DNA of 16,923 nucleotides from Burkholderiales bacterium (GTDB lineage Bacteria > Pseudomonadota > Gammaproteobacteria > Burkholderiales > Casimicrobiaceae): contig JANXNO010000173.1 of assembly GCA_025354075.1 (NCBI GenBank), positions 1 to 16,923 of the forward strand, in the 5' to 3' direction. This document shows positions 1 to 6,813 of the stretch, one piece after another. The notes under the pieces were generated by a model. That model saw only the letters and a program-made list of their open reading frames with translations, ran no database searches and was not told the origin of the DNA. Both the position numbers and the translations under genes were made by a program. Each line of letters starts with the position of its first letter. Position 1 is the first letter of the stretch.

Positions 1-504
1 CTGTCAACGTGGGCACATGCATTCGCCACAGGCGCTGGGCCCATCTATTCGCGCGATTTACTGCTGCGAATGAATGCATTCATTCGCGACACCATGCGTT
101 ATGTGCCGCGCATCAGCGAAGGCGTGCAAAGTCCGTGCGAAACGCTGCAACTGGGCAGCGGGACCTGCCGCGACTTCGCCACCCTGATGATCGAGGCGGT
201 CAGAACGCTCGGTTACGCGGCGCGATTCGTCTCCGGCTACTTGTATTCGCCTGCGCTCGACGGCGCAGACAGCAACCACCAGGGTGCGGGTGCCACACAT
301 GCGTGGCTACAGGTGTATTTGCCCGGCGCGGGCTGGCTGACCTTCGACCCTACTAACAACCTTGCCGGTGGCACCGATTTGATTCGCGTGGCGTTTGCGC
401 GCCACGCCAGCGGGGCGTCGCCGATCACGGGGAACTGGCACGGCTTTCCCGGCGATTTTTTGGGTATGGATGTAGACGTTCAGGTCAGTCGCCGAGCTGA
501 CTGA
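1..504 (+). CDS. Transglutaminase-like domain protein, 3' part (5' end outside window)
   Basis: The frame is open from base 1, so this is the C-terminal part of a longer protein; the first ATG in view, at 70, is internal. The transglutaminase-like catalytic triad is readable: Cys in SGTCRDFA (codon at 166-168), His in ATHAWLQVY about 44 residues later, and Asp in TFDPTNN 16 residues after that. This order and spacing is typical of bacterial transglutaminase-like (cysteine protease fold) proteins, which are usually predicted to act as peptidases or amidases; the substrate is unknown. Such proteins normally carry an N-terminal beta-rich region (Bact_transglu_N) before this core, which would lie left of the window. 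The stop codon sits in a short inverted repeat (TCAGTC 485-490, GACTGA 499-504) just before the convergent neighbour at 520. The domain call is secure; the biological role is not. Confidence 0.85.
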   Translation: MSTWAHAFATGAGPIYSRDLLLRMNAFIRDTMRYVPRISEGVQSPCETLQLGSGTCRDFATLMIEAVRTLGYAARFVSGYLYSPALDGADSNHQGAGATHAWLQVYLPGAGWLTFDPTNNLAGGTDLIRVAFARHASGASPITGNWHGFPGDFLGMDVDVQVSRRAD

Positions 505-519
505 TTCGTCATCGCTGTT

Positions 520-1155
520 TTAGCGCCCGGCATCCATGCGTACCCACGCGTTGCCCTGATGCCGGTAGTACGCGCCCTGAGCGTCCTGAGCATAGGTGTT
601 GCCCCCGCTCTGATAGGTCTGACCCTGCGGCAAATAGTGCGGCAGCATCGTGATGCGGCCCGACGCGTCCTGATACGGGCTGACACCGCGAATCGCCTGA
701 TTCGTATAGTTCGCCACTGCGGCTGATTGCCGTGCGCTGTTGTTAGCCCAGCCCGCGTTGTAGCTCGCGTGGCCTTGCTGCACGGTAGCGTTCGCGCGCT
801 GGCTGGCCGCGAACTGATTTTGTTGATGCTGAAGCGCGCCCTGCACGTTAGTGCCGGCAGCGGTCATCAAGTCCCAGTACGCAAATTGCTGAAACGTCAT
901 GGTGGCGCGACCGGACGCCTGCATTTGCGCGTATTGCGTGCGCAGACGCGGGCCGTTGACTTGCAGATGATGCTGCCATAGCGCTTGCTGCGATTGCGCA
1001 TTCTGCCGCTGCATCGCGCCGAGTTGCGCATTGAATTTTGCGTCGAACGCCGCGTTGGATGCCGCGATACCCTGCCACTGCGCGTGACTCGCGCTGAGGG
1101 TCAGCGCAGCAGCGGCCGCCGCTGCGATCTGCTTGAAAGTGAAACGTGTGCTCAT
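520..1155 (-). CDS. Secreted Gln/Asn/Ala-rich hypothetical protein
   Basis: A 211-residue protein that I do not recognise. It starts with a clear Sec signal peptide: basic MSTRFTFK, an alanine-rich hydrophobic stretch, and a likely cleavage after SASHA near residue 24. The mature part is very rich in Gln, Asn and Ala, with repeated aromatic and amide residues (QQFAYWD, NYTNQAI), and ends in a Tyr/Gly/Gln-rich segment. No transmembrane segment or catalytic motif is visible. The start is supported by an AGGAG ribosome-binding site about 6 bases upstream on the minus strand. The composition suggests an extended or low-complexity periplasmic or surface protein. It is transcribed towards the transglutaminase-like gene and away from the MBL-fold gene. 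An inverted repeat (1179-1201) lies just upstream of its ribosome-binding site. Confidence 0.7.
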   Translation of the reverse strand: MSTRFTFKQIAAAAAAALTLSASHAQWQGIAASNAAFDAKFNAQLGAMQRQNAQSQQALWQHHLQVNGPRLRTQYAQMQASGRATMTFQQFAYWDLMTAAGTNVQGALQHQQNQFAASQRANATVQQGHASYNAGWANNSARQSAAVANYTNQAIRGVSPYQDASGRITMLPHYLPQGQTYQSGGNTYAQDAQGAYYRHQGNAWVRMDAGR

Positions 1156-1178
1156 ATCTATCTCCTAAAGCTTTGCCT

Positions 1179-1201
1179 GTCACGTGAACCATTCGCGTGA
1201 C
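1179..1201. promoter_or_regulatory. Inverted repeat upstream of the secreted protein gene
   Basis: Arms GTCACG (1179-1184) and CGTGAC (1196-1201) are perfectly complementary across an 11-base spacer, 24-46 bases upstream of the minus-strand start at 1155. It could be a regulator site or a hairpin in the leader. Nothing else in the 1156-1354 gap is convincing as a promoter for either divergent gene. Confidence 0.25.
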
Positions 1202-1354
1202 TCATTAGAGTGGCGTGCACTTGCATAGACGACACGGTAAAGCGCTTTGGACGTGATGTGGTGCTAAGGGGCGTTACGCGGGGTTACAGGGTACGGCCTG
1301 CGCGGTACTATCAATTTCAACGGATCAAAACCTCACCGGGCGTGCCAAATCACC

Positions 1355-2479
1355 ATGAAAACTTTGGGTAAAAAAGCCAGCGGCGCGCGGTTAGAGCGCA
1401 TGCAGGATTCGCCGTTGTGGACGGGCGTCACGTTTCGCAATGTGCATCCCGCGATACCCGGCCTGCGCGACCCGGCGGTGTCGATGCCAAGTATCGGCGA
1501 GTTTTTATGTGGTGGTACACGACGTACGCCACGTGGCCCACTGCCATCACTTGATCCGCGCGATACGTGGTTAAAAAAGCCCGACACCGGGCTGCGTGCG
1601 ACGTGGCTGGGTCACTCTACCGTGCTGATCGAAATTGACGGATACCGCGTGGTGACGGATCCGGTGTGGGGGCTGCGCGCGTCGCCGTCCACGCTGGTAG
1701 GACCGAAGCGCTTTCAGCCCGTGCCGGTGCCGCTCTCGGCGATGCCGACGATTGATCTGGTGGTGATTTCGCATGACCATTACGATCATCTCGATTACCC
1801 AACGATTCGCGAGTTGGCGCTGATGGGCGTGCCGTTCGTCACCTCGCTCGGCGTCGGCGCGCACCTTGAGGCGTGGGGCGTTCCAGCCGAGCGCATCACC
1901 GAGCTGGACTGGTGGCAATCGTACACCTTGCCGGGCAGTGAACTCGCCGTGACCGCAGCGCCGTCGCAGCATTTTTCTGGTCGTGGACTCAAGGATCGCA
2001 ACGCCACGCTGTGGTCGTCGTTGGTGGTGCGCACGTCGAAGCATTCCGTCTTTTTCAGCGGCGACACCGGACTCACGACCGAGTACGCGACGATTCGCGA
2101 GCGGCTCGGGCCGTTCGATCTGATCATGCTGGAAGTCGGCGCGTTTCATCCGTCGTGGGGCGACATTCACCTGGGCCCGGCCAACGCGCTGGAGGCTCAC
2201 GCGCTGCTCGGTGGCGGTGCATTCCTGCCGGTGCATTGGGGCACGTTCAGCCTCGCGATGCATGCCTGGGACGAGCCTGCGGAAACGCTGGTAGCGCTGG
2301 GTGCCAAGCGCGGCGCGCAGCTGGTGATGCCGCGGCTGGGCGAACCGGTTGAGCCGGTGCGCGTCGAGTCGGTTACGCCGTGGTGGCACGCGGTGGATAC
2401 GCAGCCCGTGACCGTGGTCGCCGTAGAAAAACCGGTGGTTGAGACGCTGCCTAAATCGATGCCTTGGCCAATTGACTAA
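1355..2479 (+). CDS. Metallo-beta-lactamase-fold hydrolase, NAPE-PLD/UlaG-like
   Basis: A 374-residue soluble protein. The metal-binding HxHxDH motif is SHDHYDHLD (His140, His142, Asp144, His145). Further likely ligands are His206 (PSQHFSGR), Asp237 (FFSGDTG) and His294 (PVHWGTF). The preceding segment TWLGHSTVLIEIDG followed by TDPVW and RASP closely follows the N-acyl-phosphatidylethanolamine phospholipase D-like branch of the family, which cleaves phosphodiesters with two zinc ions. In bacteria the true substrate of such proteins is usually unknown. There is no signal peptide, so the protein is probably cytoplasmic or peripherally membrane-bound. The ATG at 1355 has no good ribosome-binding site; it is kept because residues just after it already belong to the conserved N-terminal region. 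The gene appears monocistronic and is followed by the palindromic element at 2502-2620. Confidence 0.88.
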   Translation: MKTLGKKASGARLERMQDSPLWTGVTFRNVHPAIPGLRDPAVSMPSIGEFLCGGTRRTPRGPLPSLDPRDTWLKKPDTGLRATWLGHSTVLIEIDGYRVVTDPVWGLRASPSTLVGPKRFQPVPVPLSAMPTIDLVVISHDHYDHLDYPTIRELALMGVPFVTSLGVGAHLEAWGVPAERITELDWWQSYTLPGSELAVTAAPSQHFSGRGLKDRNATLWSSLVVRTSKHSVFFSGDTGLTTEYATIRERLGPFDLIMLEVGAFHPSWGDIHLGPANALEAHALLGGGAFLPVHWGTFSLAMHAWDEPAETLVALGAKRGAQLVMPRLGEPVEPVRVESVTPWWHAVDTQPVTVVAVEKPVVETLPKSMPWPID

Positions 2480-2501
2480 CGTGAGCACGTTTTCGGTATG
2501 G

Positions 2502-2620
2502 CTTTTCATGGATAAGCCCTATTTACATGCGCTTAGACGGGTATTTATTGATAAATCGACTTTTTGTTAAAACCGGCCTAAGTTCCTATTAAATAGGGCT
2601 TTCAAACAAAAGTTGATGGT
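2502..2620 (+). repeat. Palindromic dispersed element, copy 1 (about 119 bp)
   Basis: This copy matches the element at 11855-11974 along its whole length. Both begin with CTTTTCA followed by an AAGCCC-type arm ending in ATTTA. Both carry TCGACT with its last base exactly 60 bases from the left end (2556-2561 here), and both end in AAAAGTTGATGGT (2608-2620 here). Within this copy AAGCCCTATTTA (2513-2524) is the exact reverse complement of TAAATAGGGCTT (about 2590-2602), so the element can fold on itself. TTTTCG occurs just outside each end (2490-2495 and 2622-2627) and could be a target duplication, though six bases may be chance. It looks like a MITE- or REP-like non-coding element. Confidence 0.7.
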
Positions 2621-2694
2621 ATTTTCGTCGCCCCAGGATTGAAGCGATGCCACGATCAACCTGCCATTCGCGCGGCATCCGGCTACCGGCGTGT

Positions 2695-2727
2695 TGACCC
2701 GCCCACGAATATTCGGAGTCCGGGTCA
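2695..2727. promoter_or_regulatory. Nested dyad upstream of the RHH gene promoter
   Basis: Outer arms TGACCCG (2695-2701) and CGGGTCA (2721-2727) enclose a perfect 10-base palindrome CGAATATTCG (2706-2715). The two share nearly the same centre. The dyad ends 12 bases before the -35 box at 2740, a position suited to an activator or a second operator. Confidence 0.4.
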
Positions 2728-2739
2728 GTTGCCCGCGGG

Positions 2740-2769
2740 TTGACTTTTGCGAAATCATGTACATATACT
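2740..2769 (+). promoter_or_regulatory. Sigma-70-type promoter for the RHH/coiled-coil operon
   Basis: TTGACT (2740-2745) and TATACT (2764-2769) are near-consensus -35 and -10 boxes with an 18-base spacer, about 37 bases before the ATG at 2806. AAGGA (2794-2798) gives a well-placed ribosome-binding site. This is the clearest promoter in the window. Confidence 0.6.
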
Positions 2770-2780
2770 ATATATGTGCA
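2758..2780. promoter_or_regulatory. Operator-like palindrome over the -10 box
   Basis: TGTACATATA (2758-2767) and TATATGTGCA (2771-2780) form an inverted repeat with 9 of 10 positions complementary around CTA. It covers the -10 box and the expected transcription start. A dimeric regulator bound here would block the promoter. The ribbon-helix-helix protein encoded directly downstream is the obvious candidate, by autoregulation; this is inference. Confidence 0.55.
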
Positions 2781-2805
2781 CTCCTGATTCAGTAAGGAAC
2801 CCGAC

Positions 2806-3114
2806 ATGTCAGCCGTCGCCGATATCCCCGTCAATGCCAATAGGAGTGGCACCGCGACGGCACGCATCGTCGTGCAGGCCACGCCTGCTGAAAAGCGCGC
2901 CATTTCCAGCAAAGCTAAAACGCTGGGCATCTCCGCAGGCGAGCTGATGCGACGCGGCGCGAGTGCCTACGCGCCCGAGAGCGCCCAGGATGAGCTCGCC
3001 GTGCTGGCTGACGCGGCGCGCGACGCCGCCGACCGCTCGTGCGCCGCCATAGACGAGTCGCTCACCTTTATCGCCGCCAGCAACGCGCGTATCGCCAAGA
3101 TGGAGCGGCGCTAG
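2806..3114 (+). CDS. Ribbon-helix-helix DNA-binding protein
   Basis: A 102-residue protein. Residues about 18-55 fit a ribbon-helix-helix fold: a short strand with alternating residues (TARIVVQAT), a first helix (PAEKRAISSKAKTLG), a turn ISAGE, and a second helix (LMRRGASAY). The C-terminal half is a predicted long helix rich in Ala, Asp, Ser and Arg, which may mediate dimer or partner contacts. The family binds palindromic DNA as dimers and is common in antitoxins, plasmid partition or mobilisation proteins and small repressors; I cannot say which applies. The start has an AAGGA site 7 bases upstream and follows a strong promoter with an overlapping palindrome. Its TAG stop directly abuts the ATG of the next gene, so the two are likely co-translated. 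Confidence 0.7.
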   Translation: MSAVADIPVNANRSGTATARIVVQATPAEKRAISSKAKTLGISAGELMRRGASAYAPESAQDELAVLADAARDAADRSCAAIDESLTFIAASNARIAKMERR

Positions 3115-3339
3115 ATGGGTGTCACCGAGCGCATCTGGGCGGCGCTCACGTCGATGATCAAGCTCGAAGACAAGGTGACGCGGCAGAGCGAGGCGCTGAA
3201 AGCGCAACAGACCAAGATTGAGAACCTCACCGAGCGAATCATCCGCCTGGAAACGGCGCTTGAGATCGGCCTTGCAACGCAGAGCGCACCGAGGCCAACC
3301 AAACGGATTGTCAGCAAACCGCTCGTGGGCGACCGCTAA
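3115..3339 (+). CDS. Small coiled-coil protein, second gene of the RHH operon
   Basis: A 74-residue protein that I do not recognise. Residues about 14-52 show heptad-like spacing of Leu, Ile and Val (KLEDKV, ENLTERIIRLETALEI), predicting a coiled coil. The tail is basic and Pro/Thr-rich. No signal peptide or catalytic motif is visible. The ATG follows the TAG of the ribbon-helix-helix gene without a gap, and GGAG lies in the end of that gene, so translation is probably coupled. It may be the partner of the upstream DNA-binding protein. It does not resemble a known toxin fold that I can name, so calling this a toxin-antitoxin pair would go beyond the evidence. Confidence 0.6.
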   Translation: MGVTERIWAALTSMIKLEDKVTRQSEALKAQQTKIENLTERIIRLETALEIGLATQSAPRPTKRIVSKPLVGDR

Positions 3340-3374
3340 CCACTACGCAGCGCCCGCGACGAAAAGAAAACGCG

Positions 3375-4349
3375 TTAGTCGACAGTCGCACCCGACGAAG
3401 CGACGACCTTCGCCCATTTATCGGTCTCGGCCACGATCACTTTGCCGAAATCCTCCGGCGTGCCGGGGATCGGTGAACCGCCGAGTTCTGCCAGCCGTGC
3501 GCGCAACTTGGGATCGGCAAGCGCCTTGTTCACAGCGGCATTCATTTTGTCGATGGCTTCGCGCGGCGTCCCCTTGGGCATGCCGACGCCGAACCAGGCG
3601 GTTGCTTCATAGCCAGGCACCGTGTCGGCGACTGTAGGCAAGTCCGGGAACGATGGCTCACGTGCCGCCGAAGTGACCGCCAAGGCGCGGATGCTGCCAC
3701 CCTTGATGTGCCCAGCCGACGACGGCAAATTGTCGAAAAACACCTGCACCTGGCCGCCGATCAGATCCGTCAGCACCGGGCCTGCCCCTTTATACGGAAT
3801 GTGCACCATGCTGCAGCCGGTCATCGACTTGAACAGTTCACCCGACAAATGCGTTGAGGTGCCGCTGCTGGATGAAGCCATGTTGACCTTGCTCGGGTTC
3901 GCTTTGCAATAGGCGATGAACTCGGCCACCGTCTTCACCGGCAGGTTGTTGGTGACTACCATCACGTTCGGCGTGCGCACGATGCCCGCGACCGGCGCGA
4001 TATCGCGAATGAAGTTGAACGAGAGCTTTTTATAGAGCGAGGCGTTGATGCCGTTCGCAGGATTTACCAGCAGCATCGTGTAGCCGTCCGGTGGAGCGTT
4101 CACCACGAACTCGGTTCCGATGTTGTTGCCGCCGCCCGCTTTGTTTTCGACCACCACTTGCTGGCCGAGATTCTCGGACAGCCACTGTGCAACGATGCGC
4201 GCCAGCACGTCCGTAGTGCCCGCTGGCGGATAGGGCACGATCCACTTGACGGGTTTGTTCGGGTAGCTTTGCGCAGACGCAGCGCCCAGAAAACTGCATG
4301 CGGCCAGCGCCGCACATACGACGGCTGCACGCCGGATAAAACCTTGCAT
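3375..4349 (-). CDS. Bug-family (TctC-type) tripartite tricarboxylate transporter receptor
   Basis: A 324-residue periplasmic solute-binding protein. The start at 4349 is chosen over an upstream ATG at 4430 because a perfect AAGGAGG lies 7 bases before it and it begins a proper signal peptide (basic MQGFIRR, hydrophobic core, cleavage near GAASA-QS). The mature protein opens with YPNKPVKWIVPYPPAGTTD, the hallmark of Bug receptors, followed by NKAGGGNNIGTEFV, PPDGYTMLL and HIPYKGAGP. Length and signatures match the family. Bug proteins capture carboxylates, amino acids or similar small molecules; the ligand cannot be read from sequence. No TctA or TctB membrane gene is adjacent, so this is an orphan receptor, as is usual in Burkholderiales. 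It is convergent with the coiled-coil gene. Confidence 0.93.
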   Translation of the reverse strand: MQGFIRRAAVVCAALAACSFLGAASAQSYPNKPVKWIVPYPPAGTTDVLARIVAQWLSENLGQQVVVENKAGGGNNIGTEFVVNAPPDGYTMLLVNPANGINASLYKKLSFNFIRDIAPVAGIVRTPNVMVVTNNLPVKTVAEFIAYCKANPSKVNMASSSSGTSTHLSGELFKSMTGCSMVHIPYKGAGPVLTDLIGGQVQVFFDNLPSSAGHIKGGSIRALAVTSAAREPSFPDLPTVADTVPGYEATAWFGVGMPKGTPREAIDKMNAAVNKALADPKLRARLAELGGSPIPGTPEDFGKVIVAETDKWAKVVASSGATVD

Positions 4350-4550
4350 GAAATGACCTCCTTCGAGAGACGCTGCCGCACAATGCGGCGGATCGTTCCT
4401 TGCGCGGATTATCAGCGCTTGCAGCGCCAAACGTCGTTAGGGATTTCACGGATGATGCACCGCTGTTCGGCAGCCAGACATCATGGAACTGTGCGTCCAG
4501 TCAACTATCACCGTGCGTCAGTCGAGCTCGCGGCAGACCGGCTGGAAACG

Positions 4551-4943
4551 CTACCGACACGTGGACGGGCACGTGCGCTCTGACACCACGCCCGCGGCGT
4601 TCACGGTTAGCTTGATTTCGTAATTTACGTCGTGTTGGGCGAGCGCTGCGCCCTCCCAGCTTCGTTGTTTGCCGCCAATCGAATAGAGCAGCGTGACGTT
4701 GTTGGCAGCGGCCTTACTGGAAAACAGCGTGGCAACCTTTTCCTCGTTAGCCGAAAACGAAGGCCACCAAAACTTATCGCCACCGACGATTGCGCTGACG
4801 TTTTCCATGGTTTGGCCCGTCGCATCGCTGACAAATCTAACGTTCACGGTGTACTTGTTTACGTCGGAACGAGCGTGCTCACAACCTATTGCGCACGTCG
4901 CAATCAATGCCAGAACCGCTAAATTTCGTTTCTCGCTTTTCAC
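4551..4943 (-). CDS. Lipoprotein, putative immunity partner of the type 44 toxin
   Basis: A 130-residue protein with a short basic N-terminus, a hydrophobic stretch and a lipobox-like AIGC ending at Cys21, so it is likely lipidated and held at the periplasmic face. The mature part reads as beta-rich (YTVNVRFVSDATG, NNVTLLYSIGG, VNYEIKLTVNAAG). I do not recognise a family. It starts with GTG, and this codon overlaps the TGA stop of the toxin gene (GTGA, 4940-4943), which implies tight translational coupling; no separate ribosome-binding site is evident. A small exported protein encoded directly after a polymorphic toxin is the usual layout of an immunity gene. Its location would protect against a toxin acting in the periplasm. 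The immunity role is inferred from context only. Confidence 0.65.
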   Translation of the reverse strand: MKSEKRNLAVLALIATCAIGCEHARSDVNKYTVNVRFVSDATGQTMENVSAIVGGDKFWWPSFSANEEKVATLFSSKAAANNVTLLYSIGGKQRSWEGAALAQHDVNYEIKLTVNAAGVVSERTCPSTCR

Positions 4944-5641
4944 TTTTTCGGGGCGATGACAAAAGGCTTTTTCTCTACCTTCGTGGACTGAACTACGGCA
5001 TCCAGTACGTTTTTTGCCTTCAGATTGGCCTTTCTGGAAAGGTACAGCGCAATGCCCATTTCTATCCCGGCCCGATCATGCGGATCGTCCCAGGCTCGAA
5101 GCCCACTAGACGCGCCATCTTTTTGCGGGACGTTCAATCGTGCGATAGAAGAGCCGATCTGTTCGAGACCGGCACCGTCGAGCAAAATCGCGTCAGAAAA
5201 ACCGGCAGCTTTTCCAACGTAGCCGTAATGAATGTTTGACCACACATCGTAGTAATAAAGCGTGGTGTCTCGCGCATGCCAATGTTGCGGCCCGCCGGGA
5301 TTGCGCGGATGAAATCGCTTGGCGATGATGGGCTTGTGATCCCACGGCCCGTCCTGTCTGACTTTAAGCGCCCACGAAATCAGCGCTGCCACGTGGCCCG
5401 AAGCCTCCATATCCACACACTGTTGCGGCGTGATACCCAAGCCGAAGAGTTGCTGCCAAAAGGGCAGTTTCTGATAGTCAGCGATGCAAGTGATGCCCGA
5501 AAAGCTATTGTTTTCAAGCATGCGGCGAACATCATTGCCCGCTGAATTCGCAATCATTTCTTTCGCGATGTAGTCAGCGATAGGACTAATTTCGTCGATC
5601 ATGGGGGTGTCGATCCGTGCGCATAGCGTGCGTATTCTCAC
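4940..5641 (-). CDS. Polymorphic toxin type 44 (Ntox44) domain protein
   Basis: A 233-residue protein consisting almost entirely of what I recognise as the bacterial toxin 44 domain. Landmarks are WDHKP (residues 100-104), YDVWSNIHYGYVG (131-143) followed by AAGFSD, and DDPHDRAGIEMG near 185-196. In other bacteria this domain is often the C-terminal warhead of Rhs or other large secreted proteins; here it stands alone without a delivery domain, signal peptide or PAAR domain. Its molecular target is not something I can state. The lipoprotein gene overlaps its stop and is probably its immunity gene. The frame begins at a GTG (5641) just after an in-frame stop at 5654-5656; an ATG at 5602 is an alternative start, and neither has a good ribosome-binding site. 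A stand-alone form would fit type VI cargo delivery, which is inference. Confidence 0.72.
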   Translation of the reverse strand: MRIRTLCARIDTPMIDEISPIADYIAKEMIANSAGNDVRRMLENNSFSGITCIADYQKLPFWQQLFGLGITPQQCVDMEASGHVAALISWALKVRQDGPWDHKPIIAKRFHPRNPGGPQHWHARDTTLYYYDVWSNIHYGYVGKAAGFSDAILLDGAGLEQIGSSIARLNVPQKDGASSGLRAWDDPHDRAGIEMGIALYLSRKANLKAKNVLDAVVQSTKVEKKPFVIAPKK

Positions 5642-5820
5642 AAAAAAATCGAGTCACGTATCGGACACTGCATGCTGAAGCTGCGCGCGACACGGTCTAA
5701 CGTGCGAATTCCGGAAGGTGTGGCGCACTACGCTGTGTAGTCGTCGCACGCCGTAGCGGGATCGGGTGACGTATCCCCCCTCCAAAAAACAGAAAAATAT
5801 ATTTGGGAAATGTCACTTGC

Positions 5821-5835
5821 CGGTAGTGGCTACCG
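5821..5835. promoter_or_regulatory. Short perfect hairpin upstream of the M15 peptidase gene
   Basis: CGGTAG (5821-5826) and CTACCG (5830-5835) pair perfectly around TGG, 46 bases before the ATG at 5882. It could be an operator or a leader hairpin in the space between the two divergent toxin genes. I found no convincing promoter boxes here. Confidence 0.25.
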
Positions 5836-5881
5836 TCTACTCAAAAAATGCCGTCTAATTTTTTCAAATGAGGAATTCACG

Positions 5882-6781
5882 ATGACCGTCACTATCACCG
5901 CCAGTGTGGGCGCGTCTGGCAGAAACCTGCGCCCGGATGTGACCATTGTGCAGCGTTTGTTGGCCGATCGTGGAGTGAGTCCTGGGCGAATTGACGGCCA
6001 GTGCGGGCCGCATACGGTTAACGCGATTCTTCGCTTTCAGGCGCAATTTTTGGCGCATCCTGACGGCCGGGTTGACCCACAGGGTGCAACGCTACGCCGC
6101 TTGACAGCGCCGCATACGGGCGGAACAGCCCACGCACCGCAAACACCGCACAACCCAACCGCCCGCCCTGGCATTCGCCCACCGGCGGCACCTGCGACGC
6201 ACGCGCCGCAACCACCAGCAGCACACGCGCCCCTGGACGCAGCGCTGACGGCGCTTGTACCCCGTCCTTCGCGTGACACGATTAATCAGGGTCTGACGGC
6301 GGTTTCGCCCGCCTTCATGGTGCAAGAACTGGGTAACCCGCGCGAGTCATACAACGCTGATTGCCAGCCGATGACCAACGCGACGCTGCGACGCTTTGTG
6401 GTGAGTGATTCCGTAGGTCCGTTCAGGGTTACTGGGCTGCGGCCTGCTGTGGAAAGCCTGCGCGCCGCGTTCACCCAGATCAGCCAGGATCAGCCCGCTG
6501 TGTATGCCGCGCTGGGGACGGCGGGCATGTTGTGTTGCCGTCTGGTTCGTGGCTCAGCAACGGCGATATCCAATCATTCCTGGGGCACCGCGATTGATCT
6601 GAAGCTCAATGGAGTGCTCGACCGGCGCGGCGACAGTCAGGTGCAAACCGGCCTCACGTTAATCGCGTCGATAATGAATACGCACGGCTGGTATTGGGGC
6701 GCAGCGTTTCGTACGGAAGATGCCATGCACTTTGAGGCGAGCCGCGCGCTGATCAGCCGTTGGGCACCGCTGGTGCGTTGA
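5882..6781 (+). CDS. Peptidoglycan-binding and M15-type peptidase protein, putative effector
   Basis: A 299-residue protein. The ATG at 5882 has AGGA about 8 bases upstream and gives a sensible N-terminus; a longer frame from 5810 lacks support. Residues about 12-72 form a PG_binding_1-like domain (LRPDVTIVQRLLADRG, DGQCGPHTVNAILRFQAQF). A Pro/Ala/His-rich linker covers about 75-130. The C-terminal part is an M15-type zinc peptidase: SNHSWGTAIDL supplies His232 and Asp239, and EDAMHFE supplies His283 with Asp280 in the usual DxxH/ExxH position. M15 enzymes cut D-Ala-D-Ala or L-Ala-D-Glu bonds of peptidoglycan stems. There is no signal peptide, so the protein must be exported another way, as with type VI effectors or phage endolysins. 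The following exported protein could protect the producer. No lysis genes are nearby, which favours an effector over a prophage remnant. Confidence 0.82.
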   Translation: MTVTITASVGASGRNLRPDVTIVQRLLADRGVSPGRIDGQCGPHTVNAILRFQAQFLAHPDGRVDPQGATLRRLTAPHTGGTAHAPQTPHNPTARPGIRPPAAPATHAPQPPAAHAPLDAALTALVPRPSRDTINQGLTAVSPAFMVQELGNPRESYNADCQPMTNATLRRFVVSDSVGPFRVTGLRPAVESLRAAFTQISQDQPAVYAALGTAGMLCCRLVRGSATAISNHSWGTAIDLKLNGVLDRRGDSQVQTGLTLIASIMNTHGWYWGAAFRTEDAMHFEASRALISRWAPLVR

Positions 6782-6813
6782 ACGCCTGAACGCAACATAC
6801 AAGGATGACGCAT

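Larger units (their letters stand above)
2480..2805. other. Intergenic region dense in palindromes
   Basis: 326 bases without a credible gene. It holds, in order, a copy of a 120-bp palindromic repeat (2502-2620), a nested dyad (2695-2727), and a promoter with overlapping palindrome (2740-2780) that drives the ribbon-helix-helix gene. The minus-strand open frame across 2589-2930 has no coding character and runs into the opposite gene. Confidence 0.7.

Noticed and set aside
1571..2509. Long minus-strand open frame opposite the MBL-fold gene
   Set aside because: It is rich in Arg, His and Pro with no motif, and lies antisense to a well-conserved enzyme; it is a by-product of the GC-rich codon pattern.
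2502..2620. Integron attC site
   Set aside because: Length and inverted ends are suggestive, but the end sequence GTTGATG does not fit the GTTRRRY core, and there is no integrase or cassette-like array of genes with such sites.
2806..3339. Classical toxin-antitoxin operon
   Set aside because: The first protein fits an antitoxin-like DNA-binding fold, but the second has no known toxin features; the layout alone is not enough for that name.
3375..4349. Complete tripartite tricarboxylate transporter
   Set aside because: Only the receptor is present; no TctA or TctB membrane gene lies on either side.
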